NCBI RefSeq assembly: GCF_028622115.1
Contig: NZ_CP097263.1
Span: forward strand, 6,448,001 to 6,512,000
Length of the DNA stretch: 64,000 nt
Direction of reading: 5' to 3'
DNA from: Kutzneria chonburiensis
GTDB lineage: Bacteria; Actinomycetota; Actinomycetes; Mycobacteriales; Pseudonocardiaceae
The translations under genes and the position numbers were made by a program. Below the pieces are notes generated by a model. The model saw only the letters and a program-made list of their open reading frames with translations. It ran no database searches and was not told the origin of the DNA. Positions 1 to 8,436 of the stretch are shown in pieces. Numbering within the stretch: the first letter of the stretch is position 1; every line of letters begins with the position of its first letter.

Positions 1-611
1 CGCTCCCGTGTGACGAGCTGGGCCAGCGCGGCGGCGGAGGTGTCGAGGGCCTCGGCCAGAGCATCGAGTTCCTGCACGCCATGACGCCGCGCGTCGGGCC
101 GGAAGTCGCCGGAGCCGAGACGGGTGGCGCGCTCGGCGACGTGCTGGAGGGGTTCGGCCAGCCGCCGGGCGGTGAGGGTGGCGACGACGGTGCCGATGCT
201 GACCGACAGCACGAGCAGCAGCAGCACCAGCCCGCCTTCGCTGAGCTGGGTGCTGCGCATGCTGCTGTCGGAGATGTCCAGCTCGACGGTGCCCTGCGGC
301 ACGATGCTGGAGGTCGCCGTGATTTTGCCGCCCTCGATCTGGTTGCGCAGGGTGCTGATCTTGCCGTCGGGGCCGGTCAGCTTGACGTAGGCGTCCTTGG
401 CCACGGCGGGCGCGATGGCGTTGAGGTCGAACGACTGCGTCTTGGCGTACTGCTCGTCGAGCAGGTCGCCGACCCGGGCGGCGTTCTCCTGGAGCTGGGC
501 GCGCGCGTTGCCCTCGACGAGCAGCACGGTCGTGTAGACCAGCGGCCCACCGAGTGCGAGCCCGGTGACGGCGACCGCGAGCAGGATCGCCTGCAGGATC
601 TTCTTGCGCAT
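1..611 (-). CDS. Two-component sensor histidine kinase, N-terminal part (cut by window edge)
   Basis: Membrane sensor kinase that should phosphorylate the response regulator encoded just upstream. The visible 203 residues begin with a Lys/Arg start (MRKKILQAILL) and a first membrane helix. An extracytoplasmic sensor segment of about 100 residues follows, then a second helix around residues 130-150 (LVLLLVLSVSIGTVVATL). A HAMP linker comes next (LTARRLAEPLQHV). The dimerisation and ATPase domains lie outside the window. The ATG is 4 bases after the regulator stop, so the two genes are one transcript. The sensed signal cannot be inferred. Confidence 0.85.
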   Translation of the reverse strand, partial: MRKKILQAILLAVAVTGLALGGPLVYTTVLLVEGNARAQLQENAARVGDLLDEQYAKTQSFDLNAIAPAVAKDAYVKLTGPDGKISTLRNQIEGGKITATSSIVPQGTVELDISDSSMRSTQLSEGGLVLLLLVLSVSIGTVVATLTARRLAEPLQHVAERATRLGSGDFRPDARRHGVQELDALAEALDTSAAALAQLVTRE

Positions 612-615
612 CCGG

Positions 616-1290
616 TCACTCGGAGTTGAAGCGGAACCCGACCCCGCGCACGGTGGCGATGCGGCGCTCGGCGGCCTTGGGCGAGCCGTCGCCGAGCTTG
701 CGGCGCAGCCACGACATGTGCATGTCGAGGGTCTTGCTGCTCTTCAGCTCGGGTCCGCTCCACACGTCGGACAGGATGTCCTCCCTGGTCACGACCTGGC
801 CGGCGTGCTGCATGAGCACCCGCAGCAGCTCGAACTCCTTGTTGGCCAGCTGTAGCTCGCGCCCGTCGACGGTGACGCGGCGGGCGGCGAGGTCCATCCG
901 CACGCCGTTCACCTCGACGGTGCCGGGGGCACGGCGGCGCAGCAGGGCCCGGATCCGGGCCAGCAGCTCGGCCAGCCGGAACGGCTTGGCCACGTAGTCG
1001 TCGGCGCCGGCGTCCAGCCCGACGACGAAGTCGACCTCGTCGGCCCGGGCGGTCAGCATCAGCACGGGCACGCTGCGCCCGCCCTGACGCAGCCGCCGGC
1101 ACACTTCCAGCCCGTCCATGCCCGGCAGTCCCAGGTCCAGCACGAGCAGGTCGACGCCGCCGGCGGTGGCCGCGTCCAGCGCGGCCGGACCGTCCCCGAC
1201 GACGTGCACGGCGTAGCCCTCGCGGTGCAGGGCACGCGACAGCGGATCGGCGATCGCCGGGTCGTCCTCGGCCAGCAGTACCACGCTCAC
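616..1290 (-). CDS. OmpR/PhoB-family response regulator
   Basis: DNA-binding response regulator paired with the kinase that follows it. An N-terminal receiver domain shows the acidic pair in LLAEDDPAIAD, the phospho-acceptor Asp in LVLDLGLPGMDG, the Thr in LMLTARAD and the Lys in YVAKPF. A C-terminal winged helix (EVNGVRMDL to GVGFRFNSE) follows. I chose the GTG at 1290, which puts the receiver start right after the initiator (VSVVLLAEDD). A TTG at 1320 and an ATG at 1316 are in frame but would overlap the divergent hisN promoter. About 224 residues, normal for the family. hisN is transcribed divergently from a 33-base gap. Confidence 0.9.
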   Translation of the reverse strand: MSVVLLAEDDPAIADPLSRALHREGYAVHVVGDGPAALDAATAGGVDLLVLDLGLPGMDGLEVCRRLRQGGRSVPVLMLTARADEVDFVVGLDAGADDYVAKPFRLAELLARIRALLRRRAPGTVEVNGVRMDLAARRVTVDGRELQLANKEFELLRVLMQHAGQVVTREDILSDVWSGPELKSSKTLDMHMSWLRRKLGDGSPKAAERRIATVRGVGFRFNSE

Positions 1291-1323
1291 GTCAGTCAGG
1301 GTAGGCGTGACAACATCCAACCC

Positions 1324-2106
1324 GTGTCAACCTTTGGTGCTGACTTGGCGCTGGCGTTGCGGCTGGCGGACGCGGCCGATGCGATAACACTGTCCCGGTT
1401 CCGGGCCCGAGACCTGCGGGTGGAGCGCAAACCGGACCGAACGCCGGTGACCGACGCCGATGTCGCGGTCGAGGACGCGGTGCGCGACCTGCTCGCCGCG
1501 CAGCGCCCGGACGACGCGATTCTCGGCGAGGAACGCGGCGGGAGCGCTGGACCTGGGCGGACGTGGGTGCTGGACCCGATCGACGGCACCAAGAACTTCC
1601 TGCGCGGGGTGCCGGTCTGGGGCACGCTCGTCGCGCTGGTCGTCGACGGCCAGCCGCAGGTCGGTCTGTGCAGCGCGCCGGCGCTGGGCCGCCGCTGGTG
1701 GGCGGCGGCGGGCGAGGGAGCGTGGACCTCCGACCCGCTCGCCGAGCCGCGAAAGATTTCCGTCTCGGGCGTGTCGGATCTGGCCGACGCCTATCTGACG
1801 ACCACCGACCTCGGCGCGTGGACGGAATACCACTCTCGGGAGGCGTACCTGCGACTGGCCGACGCCTGCTGGGAGAGCCGCGCGTTCGGCGACTTCTGGT
1901 CGCACTGCCTGGTCGCCGAGGGCGTGATGGACGTCGCCGCCGAGGCCATCGTCAACCCGTGGGACGTGGCGTTCGCGCAGATCCTGGTCACCGAGGCCGG
2001 CGGCCGCTTCACCGACCTGACCGGGACGCCGGACTACGCCGCGGGCTCGGCCCTGAGCACGAACGGCGTGCTGCACGAGGAGGCGCTGCGGTTGCTGGCT
2101 CGCTGA
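1324..2106 (+). CDS. hisN: Histidinol-phosphatase, inositol monophosphatase fold
   Basis: Mg-dependent phosphatase, most likely removing phosphate from histidinol phosphate in histidine synthesis. The 260-residue protein has the IMPase metal-binding signatures in order: GEERGG, DPIDGTKNF (about residue 84) and NPWDVA near the C-terminus. Length and the N-terminal style (FGADLALALRLADAADAI) match actinobacterial HisN rather than inositol phosphatases such as SuhB, but the substrate is assigned by family resemblance only. I chose the GTG at 1324 because the protein aligns from there; the longer reading from 1204 overlaps the regulator gene. A strong hairpin follows the stop. Confidence 0.85.
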   Translation: MSTFGADLALALRLADAADAITLSRFRARDLRVERKPDRTPVTDADVAVEDAVRDLLAAQRPDDAILGEERGGSAGPGRTWVLDPIDGTKNFLRGVPVWGTLVALVVDGQPQVGLCSAPALGRRWWAAAGEGAWTSDPLAEPRKISVSGVSDLADAYLTTTDLGAWTEYHSREAYLRLADACWESRAFGDFWSHCLVAEGVMDVAAEAIVNPWDVAFAQILVTEAGGRFTDLTGTPDYAAGSALSTNGVLHEEALRLLAR

Positions 2107-2139
2107 GCCACGAACGTGAGCCAAAACCGGTAGCCGGCA

Positions 2140-2172
2140 CCCCCGCGCCAGCTCACGAGCGCGGCGCGGGGG
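2140..2172. terminator. Hairpin between convergent hisN and toxin operon
   Basis: Perfect 10-bp stem (CCCCCGCGCC at 2140-2149 with GGCGCGGGGG at 2163-2172) and a 13-base loop, lying between two genes that end facing each other. No U tract, as is usual in high-G+C actinobacteria. It can serve both directions. Confidence 0.55.
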
Positions 2173-2189
2173 CCGGTCGCGGTGTCGGT

Positions 2190-2552
2190 TTACGACTGCG
2201 GTGCGGGGGCCGGTTGCGGTGCCGGTTCGGGAACGGACGGCGCGGCGGTGGGAGTAGGCGCGGCCGGTGACTCGGCCGGGACGGGTAGCACGCCGACGGC
2301 GCCGCGGACGACCTGTGCCCAGGTCAGGCGGCCGAACAGGTAGTGGCAGGCCACCTGCTCGTTGCTGAACCGGGCCCAGTCGTAGCGGTTGCCCTGCTCG
2401 CGCCAGAAGACCTCCCAGGTCACGACGCCGTCCTCGCCGACGGGTTCCTCACGCAGCAGGCACCAGGCGTTGTCCGCCTCGGTGCCGACGGAGACGACCT
2501 CGGTCGGCACACCGACGGTCTCCAGCCAGGTCGTGATGGACTCGGCGTTCAT
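2190..2552 (-). CDS. Probable immunity protein for the TNT-domain toxin
   Basis: 120-residue cytoplasmic protein encoded directly after the TNT toxin, overlapping its stop by 4 bases (ATGA). No signal peptide or membrane segment. Residues 1-85 look like a compact globular domain rich in Trp and aromatic residues (TTWLETVGV, TWEVFWREQ, YDWARFSN, YLFGRLTWAQVV). The last 35 residues are Pro/Ala-rich and probably disordered. In M. tuberculosis the gene after cpnT encodes the TNT antitoxin IFT; position and size fit that role here. Function is inferred from context only, as I see no sequence motif proving it. Confidence 0.65.
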   Translation of the reverse strand: MNAESITTWLETVGVPTEVVSVGTEADNAWCLLREEPVGEDGVVTWEVFWREQGNRYDWARFSNEQVACHYLFGRLTWAQVVRGAVGVLPVPAESPAAPTPTAAPSVPEPAPQPAPAPQS

Positions 2553-4693
2553 GAAACTTCCTCCAGAAAGCCCAGCGCGACGAGGTCGGCGGCGGGATAG
2601 ACGGACCGGTAGCGCACACCGCCACCGGTCTGGCCGAACCAGGCGGCGCTGATGGTCTGCCACATGGGCAGTGGCGCGAGCACGCGGTACCGGCGGTAAC
2701 CGGAGTCGAGGTGCTCGGGCGGCAGCGAGCGCTGGGTGAACGGGATGCCGTCGGCGCCGAACACCCGGCCCTCGGGTGTGCCGAAACGGTCGATTACCAC
2801 GTCGGGTTCAAGTACAACGGCCTCGCCGGCGTCGCAACCACCCTCTGGGAAGAGCTCGCCGGGCGGCCAGGCGTACTCGGCGCGGCGGTTCTCGTCACCA
2901 GGGCGAACCAGGAATCGACGGTCCCAGTCGCGCTCGTTCTCGCCACCGAGCGGGTCATAGCCCTCGGCGAGCTCCATGCCGTCACGAGGTTCGGGCACCT
3001 CAGCCGACTTCGTGCCGAGGTTCTGGATGAGCCCGGACTCCGGGTGGTCGTGCGGCGGGAACCGTAGGCCGGCGGCGTAGTCGACCTCGGCGGCCGGCGG
3101 CGGCAGCTGGCGCGCGGGCCGTGAGCTGGGCTTCGGCATGTGGCCGATGGGGAACATGTAGACCAGGAACAGCCCCGGCGTGGTGGTCGGCTTCTTTACC
3201 ACGGGCTTGACCATGGGCGCGACGGCGCGATGGTCGTCCATATAGACGCCGGCGACGTCGCCGGGCCGGCGCGTCGTGTTCACGACGGCGGCCGCGCCGG
3301 CGGCGCTCCCGGGCTGCTGCGTGAACTGCTGCCCCGCAGCGGGCTGTCCGGTGCCGGGCTGAGCAGCGGCAACACCGCCGGCGACGCCCCCGGGAGCACC
3401 GGCCACCGGACCAGCCGCACCAGGCCCGCCGGCAGCAGGACCACCCGGCACAGCACCAGCGGGAGTTCCAACTCCAGGCTGGATCACCGCCGGCTGTCCC
3501 GGAGCCCCGGGCACTCCAGGCTGGCCGAAGACCGGCGGCATCGATCCGCGCGTCACGGGAGGCAGCCCGGACGGCGCGCCCGGTGCCGGCCCCGATCCGA
3601 TGCTCGGCGAGTTGTCCACGGCCGGAGGCGTCCAGTAGCCGCCACCCCCAGTAGCAGGCGGCTGGTAGACGGGTGCCTCCGGCACTGGCGGCGGCGTGTA
3701 GACGGGCGCGGCCGACTGCACGGTTGTCGACTGCGGCACATGCGGTGTGACGTGAACGGGCCCGGTCGGCGTCGGATCCGAGTAGATCGGCGGCGGCGAA
3801 TAGCCGCCGCCATGGTTCGACGGCGACGAGTAGTTCGGCGGCGCGGCGGAGTCGATGACCTGCCGCGGCACCGGCCCGGTCGGCGCGGCGGAGTTGTCCA
3901 TGGGCGGAGTCCCGGCGGGCCCGGTCGTTACTGGGAACTTCCCGGTCGGGCCGTCGTCGGAGGTCCCGGGCAGCGTCGGCAGCCCGGTCTTCGGGTCGAT
4001 CACCGCATCCGTGGTTTTGTCGACATATTGACCTGTCGCCGGGTCGAACCGCAGCTGCGACGGGTCGGTCGGCCCGGCCGGCGGCAACGAGTCGACGTCG
4101 GGCAACCCGGCGGACAGGCCCAGCAGCCCGCCGTCCTTGCCCACCATCTTGTCGGTGCGGCCGAAGCCCGACGGCGCGTCGGCCGTCACCGTTGGCGTGG
4201 CCAGCGCGGCTGGGTTCACGTCCGAGGTCAGCGTGCCGAGAAGGCCGTTGATATCGGCGCCGGCGCCGGACAGCAGCGTGTTCAGGCCGGCCTTGGACAC
4301 GTCGCCGGGCGCGGCGTTGGCCGCCCCGGCGTGCTGCGACACCGCCGTCAGCTTGCGGACGATCTCCACCTTGGCCGCGCCGATCTTCTGCGCGGCCTGC
4401 TCCAGCCGGTCGGCCGCGGCCAGGCAGCCCTGCACGGCCTGCGTGAACTTGGCGTTCTCGCCGTGCACGAACTTGCCCCAATAGTCGCCGGCGGCGTCCG
4501 CGGCTTGGCCACTCATCGCCCCCAGCGCGTCGACCGCCGAGCGGTCGGCGTCCTTGGCCAGCGTCGTCAGCTTGGTCGCCGCGGTCCGCCAGGCCTGGGC
4601 GGCGTTGTGCATCGCCGTCTCATCGGCCTGCGGCCACTGCACGCCGACCTGGCCGGCGATCTGGGCCAACTCGGCCGGCAGGGTGATCCCCAT
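2549..4693 (-). CDS. WXG100-like secreted toxin with C-terminal TNT (NAD glycohydrolase) domain
   Basis: 714-residue polymorphic toxin. Residues 1 to about 170 are Ala-rich helices like the CpnT/WXG100-type export domain (MGITLPAELAQIAGQVGVQW; DYWGKFVHGENAKF). Residues about 250-540 form a Pro/Gly/Val/Ala-rich linker. Residues about 579-714 are a TNT domain: YDPLGG, EYAWPP, FPEGG, DRFGTPEG (635), FGADGIPF, RSLPP, WFGQTGGG (Gln688) and a VALGFLEEV end. TNT of M. tuberculosis CpnT hydrolyses NAD+/NADP+; its essential Gln lies in the same FGQ block about 25 residues from the C-terminus. The essential His cannot be placed by eye (His661 is the nearest candidate). Start is the ATG at 4693, 8 bases after the upstream WXG100 stop. 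The encoded export route should be type VII-like, although no ESX core genes are in the window. Confidence 0.85.
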   Translation of the reverse strand: MGITLPAELAQIAGQVGVQWPQADETAMHNAAQAWRTAATKLTTLAKDADRSAVDALGAMSGQAADAAGDYWGKFVHGENAKFTQAVQGCLAAADRLEQAAQKIGAAKVEIVRKLTAVSQHAGAANAAPGDVSKAGLNTLLSGAGADINGLLGTLTSDVNPAALATPTVTADAPSGFGRTDKMVGKDGGLLGLSAGLPDVDSLPPAGPTDPSQLRFDPATGQYVDKTTDAVIDPKTGLPTLPGTSDDGPTGKFPVTTGPAGTPPMDNSAAPTGPVPRQVIDSAAPPNYSSPSNHGGGYSPPPIYSDPTPTGPVHVTPHVPQSTTVQSAAPVYTPPPVPEAPVYQPPATGGGGYWTPPAVDNSPSIGSGPAPGAPSGLPPVTRGSMPPVFGQPGVPGAPGQPAVIQPGVGTPAGAVPGGPAAGGPGAAGPVAGAPGGVAGGVAAAQPGTGQPAAGQQFTQQPGSAAGAAAVVNTTRRPGDVAGVYMDDHRAVAPMVKPVVKKPTTTPGLFLVYMFPIGHMPKPSSRPARQLPPPAAEVDYAAGLRFPPHDHPESGLIQNLGTKSAEVPEPRDGMELAEGYDPLGGENERDWDRRFLVRPGDENRRAEYAWPPGELFPEGGCDAGEAVVLEPDVVIDRFGTPEGRVFGADGIPFTQRSLPPEHLDSGYRRYRVLAPLPMWQTISAAWFGQTGGGVRYRSVYPAADLVALGFLEEVS

Positions 4694-4701
4694 GCGTCCC
4701 C

Positions 4702-5013
4702 TCAGTCCGAACGTCCGGTGGCGATGACCTGGTCCACCGAGCGGTGGATGCGCGCGTGCTCGGCCAGCCGGCCGCCCACGTCGGTCAGCTGTCCAGGCAG
4801 GGCCTTGACCAGCTCGAACGTAGCCTCGGCGGCGTCGGTGTAGCCGCTGGCGAAGCTCTGCCCGATCGAGTCCGATCCCCAGCACGGTCCGGCGTCGGCC
4901 AACGCGTCGGACAGCTCGGTGAAGATCGACTGTGCGGTGCCGGACAGGCCGTCGAGCTGCCCGGCCCGGTCCAGTACCCGGTCGACGTCGGTGCTGAAAC
5001 CGCCCGTGTTCAC
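4702..5013 (-). CDS. WXG100/ESX-like small secreted partner
   Basis: 103-residue all-helical protein of ESX size, placed between the YbaB-like gene and the TNT toxin. It has no signal peptide, as expected for type VII substrates. A CWGSDS motif around residue 44 replaces the canonical WXG turn, and the C-terminal helix is charged (EHARIHRSVDQVI). It starts at an ATG overlapping the YbaB gene by 4 bases. By analogy with the esxE/esxF genes before cpnT it may form a complex with, or help export, the toxin. That role is inferred from context. Confidence 0.7.
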   Translation of the reverse strand: MNTGGFSTDVDRVLDRAGQLDGLSGTAQSIFTELSDALADAGPCWGSDSIGQSFASGYTDAAEATFELVKALPGQLTDVGGRLAEHARIHRSVDQVIATGRSD

Positions 5014-5465
5014 GCGTGCCTCCCGTCGGCCAGCCAGTCGCGGTGCTCGAAGCTGTCGTCCTCGGTGGACTTTCGCACGGGATGCACGGCCGTCTGCTCC
5101 GGGTCGAGCTCCGACTCGCTCACATCGGCCCGTCCCGACAACACGGTTTCCGGATCGGTCCCGGCCGGCAGCACCGGCGCCAACTGCTCGTGCATGCGCT
5201 TGGTCGCCCCCGCGACCGCGACGTCCGTGGTGCGCACGATGAGCTCGGCCAGCTCCGACGGCCGCAGCCGCCGGTAGGCCAACTCGTCGATGACCAGGTC
5301 GACAAGCGTTCCTCTGGGCCCGACCGTGACCGTGACCATCTCGTCGTGACTGGTCGCGGTCTGCCGGATCGCGGCCATGCCGCGCTGCACCGCGACCAAT
5401 TGCTCCCGACTACGCCGGTAGTCGGCCATCAGCTGGTCGACCTCGGCCTGGTGGTCAACTGGCAC
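5010..5465 (-). CDS. YbaB/EbfC-family protein, first gene of the toxin operon
   Basis: 151-residue protein with an N-terminal coiled-coil helix (QLMADYRRSREQLVAVQRGM) followed by the beta-strand region of the YbaB/EbfC nucleoid-associated fold (VTVTVGPRGTLVDLVID) and another helix. The last 50 residues are acidic and unlike YbaB. In many actinobacteria such YbaB-like proteins head ESX or WXG100 gene sets, where they may act as chaperone or regulator. It begins with GTG at 5465, 85 bases from the divergent MaoC gene, and its stop overlaps the next start (ATGA). Confidence 0.75.
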   Translation of the reverse strand: MPVDHQAEVDQLMADYRRSREQLVAVQRGMAAIRQTATSHDEMVTVTVGPRGTLVDLVIDELAYRRLRPSELAELIVRTTDVAVAGATKRMHEQLAPVLPAGTDPETVLSGRADVSESELDPEQTAVHPVRKSTEDDSFEHRDWLADGRHA

Positions 5466-5550
5466 GCCGATACCTCCACGCTGGTGGGCCCGTCAGAGCT
5501 TCGGACGCCCGGTCGGCCCGTTCGGTTCCCCCATCGGGTAGGAATGAGCG

Positions 5551-5988
5551 GTGATCGCCTTCGAAGACCTTCCCACCGGCCGTGTCATCGAGCTCGGCAG
5601 CACTGTCGTCGACAAGGACGAGATGCTCGCGTTCGCCGCCCGGTTCGACCCGCAGCCGTTCCACCTCGACGAGGAAGCCGGCAGGAACTCGGTGCTGGGC
5701 GGCCTGTGCGCGTCCGGCTGGTTCACCATGGGCCTGTGGATGCGCGCGTACGTGGACAACGTGCTGGCCGACTCCACCTCGCAGGGTTCGCCCGGCGGCA
5801 AGGACCTGCTGTGGCCGGCCCCGGTTTTCCCCGGCGACAAGCTGGACTTCTCGCTGGAGGTGTTGTCGGCGCGGCTGTCGAAGAGCCGGCCGAACCTGGG
5901 CCTGGTGGAGATCCGCGCGCAGGGCGACCGCGACGGGCAGCCGGTGCTGCGTTCGACGTTCACCGGCATGTTCGGCACGCGGCCGTGA
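5551..5988 (+). CDS. MaoC-like hotdog-fold dehydratase/thioesterase
   Basis: 145-residue single hotdog protein. The MaoC hydratase signature is seen in AFAARFDPQPFHLDEEAG, with the Asp/His dyad of R-hydratases (DPQPFHLD), then GGLCASGWFTMGLWMR. Such proteins hydrate enoyl-CoA or enoyl-ACP or act in fatty-acid or polyketide metabolism; the substrate is unknown. The GTG at 5551 follows a TAGGAAT sequence by six bases, suggesting a leaderless transcript. It stands alone between the toxin operon and a secreted hydrolase. Confidence 0.8.
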   Translation: MIAFEDLPTGRVIELGSTVVDKDEMLAFAARFDPQPFHLDEEAGRNSVLGGLCASGWFTMGLWMRAYVDNVLADSTSQGSPGGKDLLWPAPVFPGDKLDFSLEVLSARLSKSRPNLGLVEIRAQGDRDGQPVLRSTFTGMFGTRP

Positions 5989-6081
5989 TGTGCCGCGGTG
6001 CCCGATAGTGCTTGAACCCGGCAGTGGTCACGTGGTTGCTTCGACAGGGTTGCTGGCCGAACAACTGCTCTGGGGGGACTC

Positions 6082-7266
6082 ATGCGTTGGCTGCACCTGG
6101 TCACGGCGGCGGCCGTCACGGCCGGCACTGTCCTGTGCCCGCCGGCCGAGTCGGATCTCCAGCGGCTGACCCGGGACTTGTTGACGGCCGGGGCGCCGGG
6201 CGTCATTGTGCGCGTTGACGACGGTCACGGCCGCCCGGTGGAGATTGCGCAGCAGGCGGACTGGACGAAGCGCGACCACCGGCTCGACCCTGACGACGAA
6301 TACCGCGTCGGTTCCAACACCAAGACCATGATGGCCACCCTGGTGCTGCAACTCGTGGCGGCCGACAAGCTGGCCCTGACCGACCCGGTGGAGAAGTGGC
6401 TGCCGGGCCAGGTGCCCAACGGCAACGCGATCACGCTGAAGATGCTGCTCCAGCACACCAGCGGCCTGTTCGACTACACGAACGACGACCGGCTGCTGCC
6501 GTCGGTGCTGGGCAAGGACCCGCACCCGTGGACGTCGCAGGAACTGCTCGCCATCGGTGTGTCGAATCCGCCGAAGTTCCCGCCGGGCACGAAGTGGGAG
6601 TACAGCAACACGAACTACGTGGCGATCGGCGCGGTGCTGGAACACGTCACCGGGCACACGATCGCCGACCTGGTCCGGGACCGGATAGCACGGCCGCTCG
6701 GCCTTCGGCACACCTACTTCGCCACCGACGGCACGTGGTTCGGCCCGCATGTCCGCGGCTACGAGCCGGACGCCGCGCACATGCCGGCGGAGGTGCCGGC
6801 CGAGGTGCGGGATTTGGCCGGCCCGCAGCATGACGGCCACGTCGACGTGTCGAACAACAGCCCGCGTTGGGGCGGCGCGGCCGGTGCGGTCGTGTCGAAT
6901 GCCGAAGACTGGTCACGTTTCTACGAAGCGCTGATGGGTGGGAAGTTGCTGCCGGCCGCGCAGCTGGCGCAGCTGCGGGACACCGTCCCGGTCGCCGGGC
7001 ACGGAAACGGAGCGGGCTACGGCCTCGGCATCGACACCGTGCAACTACAGTGCGGCACGGTCTGGGGTCACGACGGCGGAATTCCCGGCTACCTCAGCGA
7101 GCACTTCACCGACGGCACGGGCCGGCGAACGGGATCGGTACTGATCTCGACGGAGTTCTTCAGCGAGTTCGGCGCCGAGCCGAAGCTCGGGGCGGCGTTC
7201 AACACCCTGGTCAACGCGGCGGTCTGCGCGATGTTCGACAAACCGGTCAGCGCAGACCCGAGCTGA
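6082..7266 (+). CDS. Secreted serine hydrolase, beta-lactamase/D-Ala-D-Ala carboxypeptidase family
   Basis: 394-residue penicillin-binding-type hydrolase with an N-terminal signal peptide (about residues 1-22). The three active-site motifs are present: SxxK as SNTK at Ser78, YxN as YSN at Tyr174, and HxG as HDGG at His330, the last replacing KTG as in DD-peptidases of the R61/AmpH type. LLQHTSGL and NTNYVAIGAVLE are family hallmarks. It probably acts on peptidoglycan peptides or related esters outside the cell. Its 3' end overlaps the convergent cbiZ gene by 20 bases. Confidence 0.85.
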   Translation: MRWLHLVTAAAVTAGTVLCPPAESDLQRLTRDLLTAGAPGVIVRVDDGHGRPVEIAQQADWTKRDHRLDPDDEYRVGSNTKTMMATLVLQLVAADKLALTDPVEKWLPGQVPNGNAITLKMLLQHTSGLFDYTNDDRLLPSVLGKDPHPWTSQELLAIGVSNPPKFPPGTKWEYSNTNYVAIGAVLEHVTGHTIADLVRDRIARPLGLRHTYFATDGTWFGPHVRGYEPDAAHMPAEVPAEVRDLAGPQHDGHVDVSNNSPRWGGAAGAVVSNAEDWSRFYEALMGGKLLPAAQLAQLRDTVPVAGHGNGAGYGLGIDTVQLQCGTVWGHDGGIPGYLSEHFTDGTGRRTGSVLISTEFFSEFGAEPKLGAAFNTLVNAAVCAMFDKPVSADPS

Positions 7267-7843
7267 CGGCCTCGTGCACGGCGCGAGCTAACGCGGAACC
7301 GATTCGCGATCGGGGACCGCCGTACGGTTCGGCGGGCCCGAAGTTGGGACACAGCAGCACGATCGCGTCGGTGGCCGTGCCACTACCGTCGACACCGGCC
7401 TCGAACAGGGCCTGGGCCTTGGCTTCCGCAACGGTGGCCACGGCGTTGACCAGCGCCGCCGGGCTCAACCGAACCGGCAGTCGACACACGGCGTTGATGG
7501 TGCCGATGCGTTCTCCGGCTGCGTCCGGCGCCGCAGCCCAGGTCGGCACGCCGACCCCGGTGGTGACCTCGGCGGTCACGCCGCGTTCGGTCACGGAGAC
7601 GACCTTGCGCACGTCGACCGCGGTCAGCAACCCGGTCCCGGGCCCGGTCAGCCGCAGTTCGTCGGCGAGCTCGGCGACGTGCCGGTCCGGGTCGAGGCGG
7701 TCGTAGCCGTGCGGCACGGTCGCGTTGAGCACCCAGCCGCGTTCCCCGATGCCGCCGCCGTACGGCGCGGAGGAGATGGTCTGCCGGGGAGGGTCGAACC
7801 GCCACACGAGCACCGGTAACGAGTCGACGTAGGTGAGGTTCAC
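7247..7843 (-). CDS. cbiZ: Adenosylcobinamide amidohydrolase (CbiZ)
   Basis: 198-residue CbiZ-family enzyme, which removes the aminopropanol tail from adenosylcobinamide to give adenosylcobyric acid for B12 salvage. Family landmarks run throughout: SSAPYGGGIGERGWVLNATV, YDRLDPD, LTGPGTGLLTAVDV, VPTWAAAPD, GTINAVCRLPV, NAVATVAEAKAQAL, GTATDAIVLLCP and GGPRSRIGSALARAVHEAV. The GTG start overlaps the upstream GNAT stop (GTGA), so it is translationally coupled as the last gene of a four-gene operon. No other cobalamin gene is nearby. Confidence 0.88.
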   Translation of the reverse strand: MNLTYVDSLPVLVWRFDPPRQTISSAPYGGGIGERGWVLNATVPHGYDRLDPDRHVAELADELRLTGPGTGLLTAVDVRKVVSVTERGVTAEVTTGVGVPTWAAAPDAAGERIGTINAVCRLPVRLSPAALVNAVATVAEAKAQALFEAGVDGSGTATDAIVLLCPNFGPAEPYGGPRSRIGSALARAVHEAVSSGLR

Positions 7844-8436
7844 CGGAGGTCTCGACGCACCAGGGCCCGTTTGATGCCGCGCCGGCCGATGAGCTCGAAG
7901 CCGGCGTCGAGGAACATCGACAGTGTCCCGTGGTACAGCGTGCTGACCTGCTTGCGTTCGCCTTCGGTATCCGTGGGATAGCCCTCGATGCAGCGGGCTC
8001 CGTGCTCGGCCGCGTACGTCACCGCGGCGTCGAGCAGCGAACGCGTGATGCCCGTGCCGCGGGCCGCGCGGTCGACGAAGAAGCACGTCACCGACCACAC
8101 ATCCGAAAGATCCTCACGTGGATCGGGCGGTGCCGCGACCGCGGACCGGTCAAGGCGGATGTGCGCGAGGCGGGGCGCGACGGCGGCCCAGCCGACGGCT
8201 TTGCCACCGGCATCGAGAGCCAACAGCCCAACTGGCTCACCCGAGCCGACAAGTGAGCCAAGTGCTTCGCGATTGGGCTCGCCCTTGTTGCGTTTGAAGT
8301 CGTTGGCCGTCCGCCGGAACCACATGCACCAGCAGCCGCTGGCCCCACCCTGCGGACCGAGCAGCTCCTGAAGGGCGGGCCAGTTCTGCTCGGTCAGGGC
8401 GACGACCGTGACGCCCACCCCCGTGCCGGCACTCAT
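7840..8436 (-). CDS. GNAT-family N-acetyltransferase
   Basis: 198-residue acetyltransferase fold. Acetyl-CoA binding is suggested by CFFVDRAARGTGITRSLLDA, the A-motif loop (R-x-x-G-T-G), after WSVTCFFV. The N-terminal GCWCMWFRRT segment is a signature of a GNAT subgroup of unknown substrate. It starts with an ATG overlapping the HMG-CoA lyase stop by four bases and ends overlapping cbiZ, so it is expressed with both. Confidence 0.8.
   Translation of the reverse strand: MSAGTGVGVTVVALTEQNWPALQELLGPQGGASGCWCMWFRRTANDFKRNKGEPNREALGSLVGSGEPVGLLALDAGGKAVGWAAVAPRLAHIRLDRSAVAAPPDPREDLSDVWSVTCFFVDRAARGTGITRSLLDAAVTYAAEHGARCIEGYPTDTEGERKQVSTLYHGTLSMFLDAGFELIGRRGIKRALVRRDLR

Noticed and set aside
2549-4693. 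Calling the toxin a PPE protein
   Set aside because: The N-terminus lacks a Pro-Pro-Glu motif, and the C-terminal TNT blocks give a better assignment.
3140-4843. 567-residue plus-strand ORF
   Set aside because: It is antisense to the TNT toxin gene, Arg/His-rich with no domain, and arises from the third-position G+C bias of the true gene.
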